From NCBI GenBank assembly GCA_016710265.1, contig JADJJL010000007.1, positions 744,001-808,000 of the forward strand: a stretch of 64,000 nt of DNA. Direction: 5' to 3'. Of this stretch, positions 27,300 to 35,759 are shown piece after piece. Each line of letters begins with the position of its first letter. Within the stretch, counting starts at the first letter, position 1. A program made the position numbers and the translations under genes. This DNA is from Saprospiraceae bacterium (GTDB taxonomy: Bacteria; Bacteroidota; Bacteroidia; Chitinophagales; Saprospiraceae). The notes beneath the pieces are model-generated. The model made no database searches, had not been told where the DNA came from, and saw only the letters and a list, made by a program, of their open reading frames with translations.

Positions 27300-27958
27300 G
27301 ATTTTAGCTGATTGAATAAACTAACAAAATAGGTTGAAAACGAACTTTTCCTAAATCCAAAATACAACCATAGCACAAAAGCCAGACTCATATTAAAGCC
27401 CAAGGTAAAAACGGATACCAGAAAGCTTAAATTGTCCATGGTTCCGTTTGAATATTCATAAATTCCGATTTGGTCATTGGAGATATTGAACATGGCCAAG
27501 ATGATACATCTCAGTACCAAAAACAAGAGCAGTATCACCAAGCTACAGCAAAGCCCTTTTAATTTTTCCTTTATGGTTAATGGAGTCGCAACAAAAATTG
27601 AGATTAAGAATAAAATGGGCACTAAAAACATTTCGAATAATCTAAATACGATCGATCGCGTCGGAATATTGGCTTGTGATTGACCGGACTTTCTGGCTTC
27701 ATCCATGGCCTTTTTGATGAGCAATGGATTTCCATACACCAAATACATGGCAGATGGATCTTTTTTTCCAGAACTGGGGTCTATGTATTCCTGGGATTCT
27801 ATATGAGCAGATGGCAATACCCACTGGATGGATTTTGTGCTTATTCCCCTTAATAACTTATATGCAGCATTTCCTATAAAGCTTTGTGTAAACAAGCCTA
27901 GGCAAATTAAATAACAAATTAAAAAAATTCCTGAAAATTTTAAAATGGCAGCTTTCAT
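27296..27958 (-). CDS. Exosortase H-associated membrane protein (probable)
   Basis: 220 residues from the ATG at 27958, which overlaps the xrtH stop codon in an ATGA arrangement; a longer frame from 28006 would overlap xrtH by 52 bases and is less likely. One membrane helix near the N-terminus (GIFLICYLICLGLFTQSFI), a periplasmic loop of about 80 residues, then three helices in the C-terminal half. XrtH genes in other bacteria are commonly followed by a membrane protein of this size and topology, so the name rests on position plus topology, not on a motif. Probably a partner of the sortase in the inner membrane. Confidence 0.65.
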   Translation of the reverse strand: MKAAILKFSGIFLICYLICLGLFTQSFIGNAAYKLLRGISTKSIQWVLPSAHIESQEYIDPSSGKKDPSAMYLVYGNPLLIKKAMDEARKSGQSQANIPTRSIVFRLFEMFLVPILFLISIFVATPLTIKEKLKGLCCSLVILLLFLVLRCIILAMFNISNDQIGIYEYSNGTMDNLSFLVSVFTLGFNMSLAFVLWLYFGFRKSSFSTYFVSLFNQLKS

Positions 27959-28476
27959 TGGGGCACATTTGTCTTTTTCATGACCCATTGTACCCATATC
28001 AACCACATCACAATGCTAATCATCATAAATATGACCACCCCGCCATGGAGATGCAAGAATTCAAAAATGGAAGGATAATGGATTTTTGCTAAAAACAAGC
28101 CTGCTATTCTGATAATATTTAAAATAACGAGTATGATTAAACCATAAATTAATGCCGGGTATTTGTATTTGGCTGCTACTAGAGGTAATGAAAGGACTGC
28201 AGCAATGTATAGAAAGGTAGCCTCCATTCCATCGCAGCCTCCCTTAATACTTACACCTTCCACATTATTGTGAATTGAATCACCGGTTACTTCGGTTTTA
28301 ATTCCAAAAATGGATAAAAACAATTTTGCCATTTTAGCTTCAAAATTTAAAAGCCCTGGCATGATGTAATTTTCATAGATGCTTGAATAATAGAACGCAT
28401 AAAACAGCAGCATCAATGTCACGAAATGTACAAAAAACCTGACAATCGGGCTTAGGTTTTTGTAATAAGTCATCAT
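27955..28476 (-). CDS. xrtH: Exosortase H (IPTL-CTERM-specific transpeptidase-like enzyme)
   Basis: 173 residues, a small polytopic inner-membrane protein. The exosortase catalytic triad is visible: Cys81 in IKGGCDGMEA, Arg123 in ILNIIRIAGL and His144 in EFLHLHGG, set in or next to membrane helices as in the exosortase/archaeosortase superfamily. Enzymes of the XrtH group are known to pair with proteins ending in IPTLxxWG-CTERM tails, and such a protein is encoded 1.1 kb upstream (29551-30390). Expected role: cut the tail and transfer the protein to a surface acceptor. It is preceded by a lipoprotein gene (6-base gap) and overlaps the membrane partner gene by 4 bases. Confidence 0.88.
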   Translation of the reverse strand: MMTYYKNLSPIVRFFVHFVTLMLLFYAFYYSSIYENYIMPGLLNFEAKMAKLFLSIFGIKTEVTGDSIHNNVEGVSIKGGCDGMEATFLYIAAVLSLPLVAAKYKYPALIYGLIILVILNIIRIAGLFLAKIHYPSIFEFLHLHGGVVIFMMISIVMWLIWVQWVMKKTNVPQ

Positions 28477-28482
28477 GATCTA

Positions 28483-29058
28483 TTATTTAATGTATTTGGG
28501 TTCGTGAAAATATTTCAAATCTAAAGAATCGGCTGGATAAAATGCCAATCTTCCGAGGTTCCAACCATCCACCATTAAAAAACAGGAATGGATTCCGAGA
28601 ATATAGTAGACGCTGTCTGCGGTCATTAATTTCCTTTTAAGATCCATTCTTACAAATGGCATCATACTATTGACATAATATCTATAGGGAGTTGTGTCTT
28701 GAATGGTTAAACTGGAAAAATCAATTGAATATTTCGTTAAACTGTCTTTGATGCTTTTAAATTGATCCAGAATGAGCAATCTTTCACTTTCAAAAAAGCT
28801 ATCTTGGGCATACATTTCTTTTTGTGCCCGGACTGTGCTGTCCGGAATTTTTGTTTCGTACATTGCTTTTAAGAATTCCTGTTCGTCGGGGATAAGACTG
28901 TCGATCAAGTTAATGTCATTTGTTTTAATGGCATTACTTATCCAATCTGCCATGGCTTGATGGTCCTTAACTATTTGAACTGGTTTTTGACAGGCAATCA
29001 AAAAAACCAGAAGAATTGCTAAAAGAGGGATTGAAGGAAAATTATTTAACTTTATCAT
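28483..29058 (-). CDS. Lipoprotein, first gene of the exosortase H operon
   Basis: 191 residues from the ATG at 29058 (a GTG at 29067 would add three residues). The signal ends FLIACQKP, with the lipid Cys at 23. The mature part is rich in charged and aromatic residues (DTTPYRYYVNSMMPFVRMDL) and mostly helical with a C-terminal beta part. No family recognised. The stop is 6 bases before xrtH, so it is expressed with it; a lipoprotein acceptor or chaperone for the sorted protein is possible but unproven. Confidence 0.6.
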   Translation of the reverse strand: MIKLNNFPSIPLLAILLVFLIACQKPVQIVKDHQAMADWISNAIKTNDINLIDSLIPDEQEFLKAMYETKIPDSTVRAQKEMYAQDSFFESERLLILDQFKSIKDSLTKYSIDFSSLTIQDTTPYRYYVNSMMPFVRMDLKRKLMTADSVYYILGIHSCFLMVDGWNLGRLAFYPADSLDLKYFHEPKYIK

Positions 29059-29192
29059 TTTGGGCACTTTGATGAATAAGTAGAACAGATGGCCTGTTTA
29101 AGTTAAATCTGTGGTGATCAGTTTAAATGGTATAGAATTGATCGATATTAAAAGAAATAATAACCATGAATCTTTAGAAACACAATGAAAAG

Positions 29193-29387
29193 TCATTCCT
29201 TATCATTGAACATAAACAATACATGGATCATATACGCCATTAATGGAGTGGCCACTAGCATTCCAATGATATCAGATGGTGTAAATTCACCCCATAGGAT
29301 ATAGATCAGAACCCATCCTAAAATGGCCAATAAAAAAGCAACCCAAAATGCTTTTTCGAATTTAGATTTATTAAATGGAAAAAACAT
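29193..29387 (-). CDS. Small two-helix membrane protein
   Basis: 64 residues with a Lys-rich start and two hydrophobic helices (FWVAFLLAILGWVLIYILW and IIGMLVATPLMAYMIHVLFMF). No known family. It sits between the exosortase operon and the IPTL-CTERM gene on the same strand. Compact, plausible small membrane protein, but it could also be unrelated to sorting. Confidence 0.5.
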   Translation of the reverse strand: MFFPFNKSKFEKAFWVAFLLAILGWVLIYILWGEFTPSDIIGMLVATPLMAYMIHVLFMFNDKE

Positions 29388-29550
29388 CTTGAGTTGCTCT
29401 AATTATATTCCAGCTAAAATACCAGATTATATATTCCGAAAATTAAATTATATATTAGAAATACTAGTTGGAATGAAAACAAGTGAAATAAACTATTCCT
29501 TAATAATTTTAAGACACTCTTTATTCTAGCCTTTTACAGGATCGAATAAT

Positions 29551-30390
29551 TTAGGCGATTTTGCCCCTTCTTGAGAAATTGAATACAGTTACAACTGCAA
29601 GAGTTAGTAACACCAATCCAAAAAGGAATAAACCCCACTGAGTCATTGTAGGAACTGGGTTTCCACCAATTACCAAACCACCTGCACCAGCGCAAAGGTT
29701 AATGTCATAACCAAGACCGTTCTGACCGAATGCAGCAACAGCAGCACAAGCAGCAACAGTAGTCCAAGCTGGACAAGCAGCACCACCAAATGGTGCACCA
29801 GAATATCTACAAGCCATTCCAACGTTACCATTGGCTTGGTTAGCAGCTGGAGAAGTCATACCCCAGAATACACGTGGGTTACCAGTACCAGAACCTGCAG
29901 GAAGTAATCCGTAGAAACTGATCCAGTAGCTTGTTCCCTGATTTAAAGTACCAGCAACAGCGGCAGGAACATCATATCTGGTTAAGCCAAGGTGTACAAA
30001 GCCTACTGCATAATCAGGTGATCTGTGGATCAAAGCACCAGGTACGTTACCTGCACTTGTCCAAAGTTCGAAATTACCAGCGATTGCAGTGAAACCCTGA
30101 ACAAAAGTAGGAACTTCAATTGCACCCAACCTGTAACCACAAGCTGGAAGAACTGGTAAAGTAATTCTTTGAGCCAACACCAACGTACCACCCCAGTTTT
30201 CAGTAGAGTGAAGCGCGTTGTTAACATCGTAAGGGTTAAATAATCTTGCACATGGAGCACCACCTCCTGCGCAAGGTACAGCCTGAGCTGGGATCTGAGA
30301 TGGATCGTAAGGCGTAGAAACAGATAACTGAGCGTTCAGACCCGCCACAGTTAAAGCCATTACAACTAGCAAATTGGATAATTTTTTCAT
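29551..30390 (-). CDS. IPTL-CTERM sorting-domain protein, probable XrtH substrate
   Basis: 279 residues from the ATG at 30390 (an adjacent ATG at 30393 is equally possible; longer starts would spoil the signal peptide). A signal peptide (MKKLSNLLVVMALTVAGLNA) leads into a mature domain of beta-rich, Ala/Gly/Pro/Cys-rich sequence with at least eight Cys, likely disulfide-bonded. The last 36 residues form the sorting tail: VPTMTQWG, a hydrophobic helix (LFLFGLVLLTLAVVTVF) and SRR, the tripartite IPTLxxWG-CTERM pattern, with Val and Met in place of the leading Ile and of Leu. It has no T9SS tail. Located next to xrtH on the same strand. Strong substrate candidate; function of the mature domain unknown. 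Confidence 0.88.
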   Translation of the reverse strand: MKKLSNLLVVMALTVAGLNAQLSVSTPYDPSQIPAQAVPCAGGGAPCARLFNPYDVNNALHSTENWGGTLVLAQRITLPVLPACGYRLGAIEVPTFVQGFTAIAGNFELWTSAGNVPGALIHRSPDYAVGFVHLGLTRYDVPAAVAGTLNQGTSYWISFYGLLPAGSGTGNPRVFWGMTSPAANQANGNVGMACRYSGAPFGGAACPAWTTVAACAAVAAFGQNGLGYDINLCAGAGGLVIGGNPVPTMTQWGLFLFGLVLLTLAVVTVFNFSRRGKIA

Positions 30391-30506
30391 CATGATTTGG
30401 TTTAAATATTTTAAATTAATTTTGGTTGCTTCGTAAAGTGCAATAACCAAATCACAAACAGAAACACAGCGTTCTGACTTCGTTTTGACAGTTTTGGTTA
30501 ATACAC

Positions 30507-30520
30507 ATAGATATATCTAT
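30507..30520. promoter_or_regulatory. Perfect 14-bp palindrome ahead of the IPTL-CTERM gene
   Basis: ATAGATATATCTAT, 117 bases upstream of the start codon, in a region with several CTAT repeats. A possible operator; AT-rich palindromes of this size also occur by chance. Confidence 0.3.
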
Positions 30521-30814
30521 CTATGAGGCGAAAGTATGGCGACTTAATAGACTAGTATATAACAGTAAATAGGTATTTTTTATATAAATAAAAATAATTA
30601 TGTTTATCATGTTTATTTACAACAGTTTACACCCTAGTTAAAAGTCTTAGAACCGAAAATCAGTCCAAAAAACTTTCAAAAACCAGCTATTTTAAGTTTG
30701 GCTTTATACCCATTTTCTTAAAAAACTAGTTATTTACAAACTATAAAACTTAAAAATGTACAGTTGACTTTACAAATGAACTCTATCAAGATCGAATCCT
30801 CGCCTCTCTAACAA

Positions 30815-30822
30815 CAAAGATA
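30815..30822 (-). promoter_or_regulatory. Distant -7 promoter element for the IPTL-CTERM gene
   Basis: Minus-strand TATCTTTG, a perfect -7 match followed by TTGTTAGA, lies about 425 bases before the IPTL-CTERM start and 7 bases past the stop of the M36 gene. If used, the mRNA has a leader of over 400 bases. No -33 box is evident. The 30451-30829 gap holds no gene. Confidence 0.4.
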
Positions 30823-30829
30823 CCGAAAT

Positions 30830-33800
30830 TTATGGATTAACCATAAACTTTAAGGTATTGAGGAAATCATTAGACTTTATTTTAAGAAAGTACATCCCCG
30901 GGCTTAAATGGCCAGTATTTATCCTGATATTCTGTGTGCCGATTTCATTGACCTGGATTTGATCCAATAAATGCCCATCTGAAGAATATATTTCCAATTG
31001 ATATGCTTCTTGGATCGTTTGATCCATTATGAGCAAGGTATAAGCGTCCTTGGTTGGATTGGGTTGCAATCGAAATGCATAAGCTGATCTGTCTATTGGA
31101 ATGCTAATGATATTACTACTTATGTAATTGCCATCCTCCAAAATGGCTTTCATTTGGTAATAGACTTGTTTGCCGCCATTTAAAATTGAATCGCTATATA
31201 TATAAGGTACTAGATCGTTCCATTTTTTAATTTCAAGCCAATCACCTTGATCCATCCTTCGGTACAAGCTTTGGCTTTTAACCATTTGTTGGTCTAGCAT
31301 TTCCCAATCAAGTATAATTTGTTGGGATTGTTTCTCCCCTCTCATTACAATACTTTCCAATGCCAGGGGAATTTGACCAAACAATTGGGTCTCAGACATC
31401 AACGCACAACCAGGAGGAATATTAAAGGCTGAAACTCCATCGTCTCTTTTGTTGCTGTTCCCTTGATTGGCGGACCATCCAAGTCCTCTCCTTGCAAATA
31501 CATTCCAGATAAGACAAGCGTGGCTCCCATTGTACAACAGTGAATCGGCTTTAAGTAGGGCATTTCTGGCGTCGACAAATCCGGGTTGACAAGCCTGGAG
31601 TTTTAATCCTTGAAGGATGATTTTATGGGCCTTGATATTTCCAAAATTGGAATTGGACTTATAAATATCGGCTTCAAACCCAGATTGGTTGGTTAAAGCC
31701 CAATGCAGATCCCACAACATGGAACACCAGATATAACCTATACCATGTGGCTGGGAAATATTGACCAAATCTTTGAGCATCTCATAATTGGCGGGGCAAA
31801 CATTTAAATCCACACTATAAGGCGTGGGACGAATTCCTTCACCGGAAGGAGCTTGTCCTACGGGCCATGTGGCCAAACCTCTTTTTTTGTAAGGATTGTC
31901 GCCAACTTTGGTTGTCATGGCCAGCCCAAAATAATCGCTCCATCCTTCTCCTCCTTGCTCAAGATTGGACAAACAATTCACATTCAAAGGACCGCCGGTG
32001 AGGCGATTAGTTATCCCATGGGCATATTCGTGGGCTATGATGCCTGCGTCAAAATCTCCATCTACCAATACAGGAAGTTGGTTGGTGATTTGAGCTTGAG
32101 CAGGCAGGCTATTTTTTAAAATTTGGCAATCATTTTGAGACATTCCAATCACAGGAATGGTCAACAGATGCCCATAATTTCCAGGGTGAAAGACATAAGG
32201 TAGGCCTGGCTGGTCCATACAGATGACCGCCATTTTAGCCCCTTGTTGTTGCACTTGCAAGGCTTTATAAGAGGGTTCACAAAGGCCATCATTGATTATT
32301 GCGATCGATCCATTGAGTGAGGTTCCGTTGGTGATGGTCTGACAGGCGTCCTGAAAATCCATGGCTTGATCCGTGGCCACTACTATTGGCGCTTCCAATA
32401 ATTTTGGAATTGAAGCTCCAAAATATGCTTTAGAAAACAAAAAGGACTGATTCCCAACACTAAATTTCCAATCCGATGGAGGCCATAATACGATTTGAGC
32501 ATCGAAAGGGAGATAGGTTTTAAGAAGATCTCCATCGGTCTTACTAACCATGACCACCGGAATCTGGACCCCAATGGTCAATCCACCTATTACATTTGGA
32601 GCATTGTCTCTATTTTGAATTAAAACAATGGCTTTTGCACCAGCATTTTCAGCCTTTTGGATTTTTAATGCAGAGGAACACAAACCGAGATCGACTATTA
32701 CAATTTTACCATTTACATCTTGTGCATTGATATAATTATTGCAGCCCAATCCAACTGGGTTTGAACCATCATCTGGGACAATTAGACGACCTTCAATGGG
32801 TCCCAAAATTTCAGGGCCGACAGCTGCAGGTACAAACATGATCTTTTGTGTTTGTAATCCTATACCCGACAACCACAGCGTATCATAGGAAGGTTGTTTC
32901 CAAACATACATTTGCATTCTGGGTGGATATCCGTCGGGAGGAGTTCCAAAATTTGCATTGTTTCTTGCACCATTTATAAAATCAAGTCCTTCAGAGATGA
33001 CATTGTCCCAATCCCAACCTCCTCTTCCAAAATTAGAATATTGAAAATTTCCGGAAGACTCATCAAAGCCATATTGATACCAAACATCGTGCATGATGTT
33101 GCTCCAATAAAACAAATTAGTGATGGATGCATCTTTATTTAAAGTTGGATGCAAATCTTGATGAAACTCAAAATCATAATCTATCGCATTGCTGCCGATC
33201 GCCCTTGAACCATCCCCAAAACTTGGACTATTGGTATTATCGCTGTCTTCGTAGGCATCTACATTATTGCCTTGCGAGGATGTGTAAAATTGAAATCCAT
33301 CGTTGTGCCACCCCAAGGGACTTGCATTGCTTGCTTTTTGCCAAGGTGAATAAATTGTGGTTCTGCTTCCATGTCCTGGACTTTCTTTGGGATAGGCAAA
33401 AACATGATAACAATTTTGACATTGTGATAATGACTGAAATGAGGATTCCCCCTTTTTTTCAATACTAAAAAGAGAATGATTTGCCAATGAATAATGATCA
33501 AATGAGCAACTGAGCATTTGATTTTGTTCACTTAAAATCTCACCCGTTTTGATATCCACAAATGAAGACCACCATTCTGAAGGAGTCCTTCGTTGCCAAT
33601 AAATATGGATACTAGGAATTAATGTATGTTCTAAAAGAAAGTAACACAATTGGGTTTTTATAGAATCGGGTTTGCCTCCCGTAGCTGTAATAAAAGTTTG
33701 ATGATTTTTAGAATCTTTGTTTCTTTCTTGAACTGGAAGTATTAATCTTTTCTCTTCATGTTGAACCAAATACCTTTGGAGAATCGCTGCGATTTTAGAA

Positions 33801-34129
33801 AAATCGGGTCTAATAAGATGGTTGCTTAGATTGTTAGGCAAGATCAATCCCGTTTTCCATATTAATTCTCCTTTTGTATTAAAATGAAGAGAAATTTGGT
33901 TCGGGTGGATAGGATAAGATTGAAATTCAGCGCCAATATAGGTATGGGTAATTCCTGTCATTTTATCCTCGTGGCTGGAACTTAATTTAAGCACCAATCC
34001 TTCGGAAACCATTTCCAGTTTTCTGCAAATCGCAAAAATGCTGTCCGCGTTGTGTTGTCCAAATAATAATGGTCCAACATTTATACTGATCAGTATAAAT
34101 AATACTTTTGATACAAATTTTAGGTTCAT
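30830..34129 (-). CDS. M36-family (fungalysin-type) metallopeptidase with two PA domains and T9SS tail
   Basis: 1099 residues with a signal peptide. Order: N-terminal propeptide (FTP-like, ending around KTGEILSEQNQ, about 190), the start of the M36 catalytic domain (DLHPTLNKDASITNLFYWSNIMHDVWY, about 320-345), two inserted PA domains (about 450-535 and 590-680, each with a GA-KA-I/V-type strand), the zinc site HEYAHGITNRL (about 699-709) and GEGWSDYFGL supplying the third ligand Glu, then a short Fn3-like part and a type A T9SS sorting tail ending FMVNP. PA insertions are common in this family. A -7-like TAGTTTTG lies only 8 bases before the start codon (34137-34144), so the mRNA leader would be very short. 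Secreted digestion of proteins is the likely role. Confidence 0.93.
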   Translation of the reverse strand: MNLKFVSKVLFILISINVGPLLFGQHNADSIFAICRKLEMVSEGLVLKLSSSHEDKMTGITHTYIGAEFQSYPIHPNQISLHFNTKGELIWKTGLILPNNLSNHLIRPDFSKIAAILQRYLVQHEEKRLILPVQERNKDSKNHQTFITATGGKPDSIKTQLCYFLLEHTLIPSIHIYWQRRTPSEWWSSFVDIKTGEILSEQNQMLSCSFDHYSLANHSLFSIEKKGESSFQSLSQCQNCYHVFAYPKESPGHGSRTTIYSPWQKASNASPLGWHNDGFQFYTSSQGNNVDAYEDSDNTNSPSFGDGSRAIGSNAIDYDFEFHQDLHPTLNKDASITNLFYWSNIMHDVWYQYGFDESSGNFQYSNFGRGGWDWDNVISEGLDFINGARNNANFGTPPDGYPPRMQMYVWKQPSYDTLWLSGIGLQTQKIMFVPAAVGPEILGPIEGRLIVPDDGSNPVGLGCNNYINAQDVNGKIVIVDLGLCSSALKIQKAENAGAKAIVLIQNRDNAPNVIGGLTIGVQIPVVMVSKTDGDLLKTYLPFDAQIVLWPPSDWKFSVGNQSFLFSKAYFGASIPKLLEAPIVVATDQAMDFQDACQTITNGTSLNGSIAIINDGLCEPSYKALQVQQQGAKMAVICMDQPGLPYVFHPGNYGHLLTIPVIGMSQNDCQILKNSLPAQAQITNQLPVLVDGDFDAGIIAHEYAHGITNRLTGGPLNVNCLSNLEQGGEGWSDYFGLAMTTKVGDNPYKKRGLATWPVGQAPSGEGIRPTPYSVDLNVCPANYEMLKDLVNISQPHGIGYIWCSMLWDLHWALTNQSGFEADIYKSNSNFGNIKAHKIILQGLKLQACQPGFVDARNALLKADSLLYNGSHACLIWNVFARRGLGWSANQGNSNKRDDGVSAFNIPPGCALMSETQLFGQIPLALESIVMRGEKQSQQIILDWEMLDQQMVKSQSLYRRMDQGDWLEIKKWNDLVPYIYSDSILNGGKQVYYQMKAILEDGNYISSNIISIPIDRSAYAFRLQPNPTKDAYTLLIMDQTIQEAYQLEIYSSDGHLLDQIQVNEIGTQNIRINTGHLSPGMYFLKIKSNDFLNTLKFMVNP

Positions 34130-34366
34130 CCAGACGCAAAACTACCATAATTATTTAAGTTTAATTGAATTTTATATATAAATATTTATAATATATAACT
34201 TGGATAAGAAAAAGAATTAAAAAACCTTTATCATAAAATTTTGCAACATTGACATTTCATTTATAACTTTTAAAGAAGGCACTTGTTATAGTTAGCGAAT
34301 ATTGGCTATAAATTCAACATAAACTACTGAATAGCAAATATTTACCTAAGTTTTTTAGTTTACGAC

Positions 34367-34714
34367 ATGGCAATTATTATTACAGAGGAATGTATCAATT
34401 GTGGGGCTTGTGAGCCTGAATGTCCTAACAATGCGATCTATGAAGGAGGTATTGAATGGGCGCTTGCAGATGGGACCACACTTACTGGAAAATACCTGTT
34501 AGACAATGGGGAAGAAATAGAAGTAATCCAAAAAAACATACCAGTCTCCAACGATTATTATTACATCGTGCCAGATAAATGTACGGAATGTACAGGATTT
34601 CACGAAGAACCACAATGCGCTGCAGTTTGTCCCGTGGATTGCTGCGTACCAGACCCTGATCATGTAGAAAGCAAAGAACAACTTCTGCACCGCAAAGAAA
34701 GATTGCATTTATAA
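34367..34714 (+). CDS. 2x[4Fe-4S] ferredoxin (YfhL type)
   Basis: 115 residues. Two cluster motifs: CINCGACEPECP (about 9-20) and CTECTGFHEEPQCAAVCPVDCC (about 72-93, with the longer spacing typical of YfhL and Allochromatium-type ferredoxins). The C-terminal helix is highly charged. The first and second motifs are separated by about 50 residues, longer than in the classic 8Fe ferredoxin because of an inserted loop with TLTGKYLLDNGEEIEV. A soluble electron carrier; partner enzyme unknown. Single gene. Confidence 0.93.
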   Translation: MAIIITEECINCGACEPECPNNAIYEGGIEWALADGTTLTGKYLLDNGEEIEVIQKNIPVSNDYYYIVPDKCTECTGFHEEPQCAAVCPVDCCVPDPDHVESKEQLLHRKERLHL

Positions 34715-34783
34715 GAAGCTTTGCGAATTCCTCATTTTCTAACATAAGCTTGATTTTCAGGCATTAAAGTTAGTTTTATTCCT

Positions 34784-34791
34784 TAACTTTG
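34784..34791 (+). promoter_or_regulatory. -7 promoter element ahead of folP
   Basis: TAACTTTG matches TAnnTTTG and lies 52 bases before the start codon; no TTTG -33 box at the right distance. Confidence 0.4.
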
Positions 34792-34843
34792 CGGCGGATT
34801 AATCACCGTGACATCTTCAAATGATGGCTTCTGATTTTATTAA

Positions 34844-35698
34844 ATGAATAAAATAAAAGAATCAGTTTTTAATTGCCGTGGCAAATTGTTTAAAATAAGC
34901 TATCCGGCAGTGATGGGAATTGTCAATATCACTTCTGACTCATTTCATGTAAGCAGCAGGGTCTTAGACAGAAATCCTTTGCTTAAATTGGTAGAAAAAC
35001 ACTTGATGGATGGAGCACAAATCATTGATTTAGGGGCATCCTCTTCTAGACCAGGATCGGTACCGGTACCAGAAGAAATTGAATTAAAAAATATCACACA
35101 GTCCATTCAATGGATATTAAGCGAGTGGCCGGATTGTACGATTAGCGTAGATAGTTGGAGGGCCAAAGTTGCGGATGAAGCTATCCATCTAGGTGCAAAA
35201 ATGATCAATGATATTTCTGCAGGGAACATGGATCCGGAAATGGTGAATGTAATCGCAAATCACAATTGTCCTTACATCATCATGCATATGAAAGAAACCC
35301 CGCTCAGCATGAATTTGGATCACAATTTGCACTACACGAATATTAGCTCTGAGCTTATCCAGTATTTTGCAAAAAAAATGAACGAATTACACTCGAAAAA
35401 TATACATCAAATCATCATCGATCCCGGCTTTGGATTTAGTAAAAACAATGTACAAAATTTTACATTGCTCAAAGAACTTTCGTTTTTTTCAATTTTAGAA
35501 ACACCCATATTGCTTGGTATTTCAAGAAAATCAATGATTCAAAAAACCTTGGGAATAAAAACAGAAGACGCACTTAATGGAACTACCGCAGCGCATTCGC
35601 TAGCCTTGAGTCAAGGGGCTCACATTCTCCGCGTGCACGATGTAAAAGAAGCTGTAGAAACCATAAAAATTTATCAAGCCTACCAGGCTGAAAGCTAA
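34844..35698 (+). CDS. folP: Dihydropteroate synthase
   Basis: 284 residues. It joins p-aminobenzoate to dihydropterin pyrophosphate in folate synthesis. Family motifs: GIVNITSDSFH (about 25-35; GILNVTPDSFS in most homologues), DLGASSSRPGS (about 64-74), INDISAG (about 121-127), IIDPGFGFSKN (about 187-197) and GISRKS (about 225-230). Loop residues Asn and Arg for substrate binding are present. The final part with TAAH and the conserved RVHDV near residue 266 is intact. It is followed by TamB 61 bases downstream. No other folate genes are nearby. Confidence 0.95.
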   Translation: MNKIKESVFNCRGKLFKISYPAVMGIVNITSDSFHVSSRVLDRNPLLKLVEKHLMDGAQIIDLGASSSRPGSVPVPEEIELKNITQSIQWILSEWPDCTISVDSWRAKVADEAIHLGAKMINDISAGNMDPEMVNVIANHNCPYIIMHMKETPLSMNLDHNLHYTNISSELIQYFAKKMNELHSKNIHQIIIDPGFGFSKNNVQNFTLLKELSFFSILETPILLGISRKSMIQKTLGIKTEDALNGTTAAHSLALSQGAHILRVHDVKEAVETIKIYQAYQAES

Positions 35699-35759
35699 AA
35701 ATATGTTAAGTATCCAAACAATACAAACCTGTAAGTCATCTTAATACGTTTCTCTCACA

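Noticed and set aside
27959..28006. Upstream start for the XrtH-associated membrane protein.
   Set aside because: It would overlap xrtH by 52 bases; the ATGA overlap at 27955-27958 and a clean first helix favour the later start.
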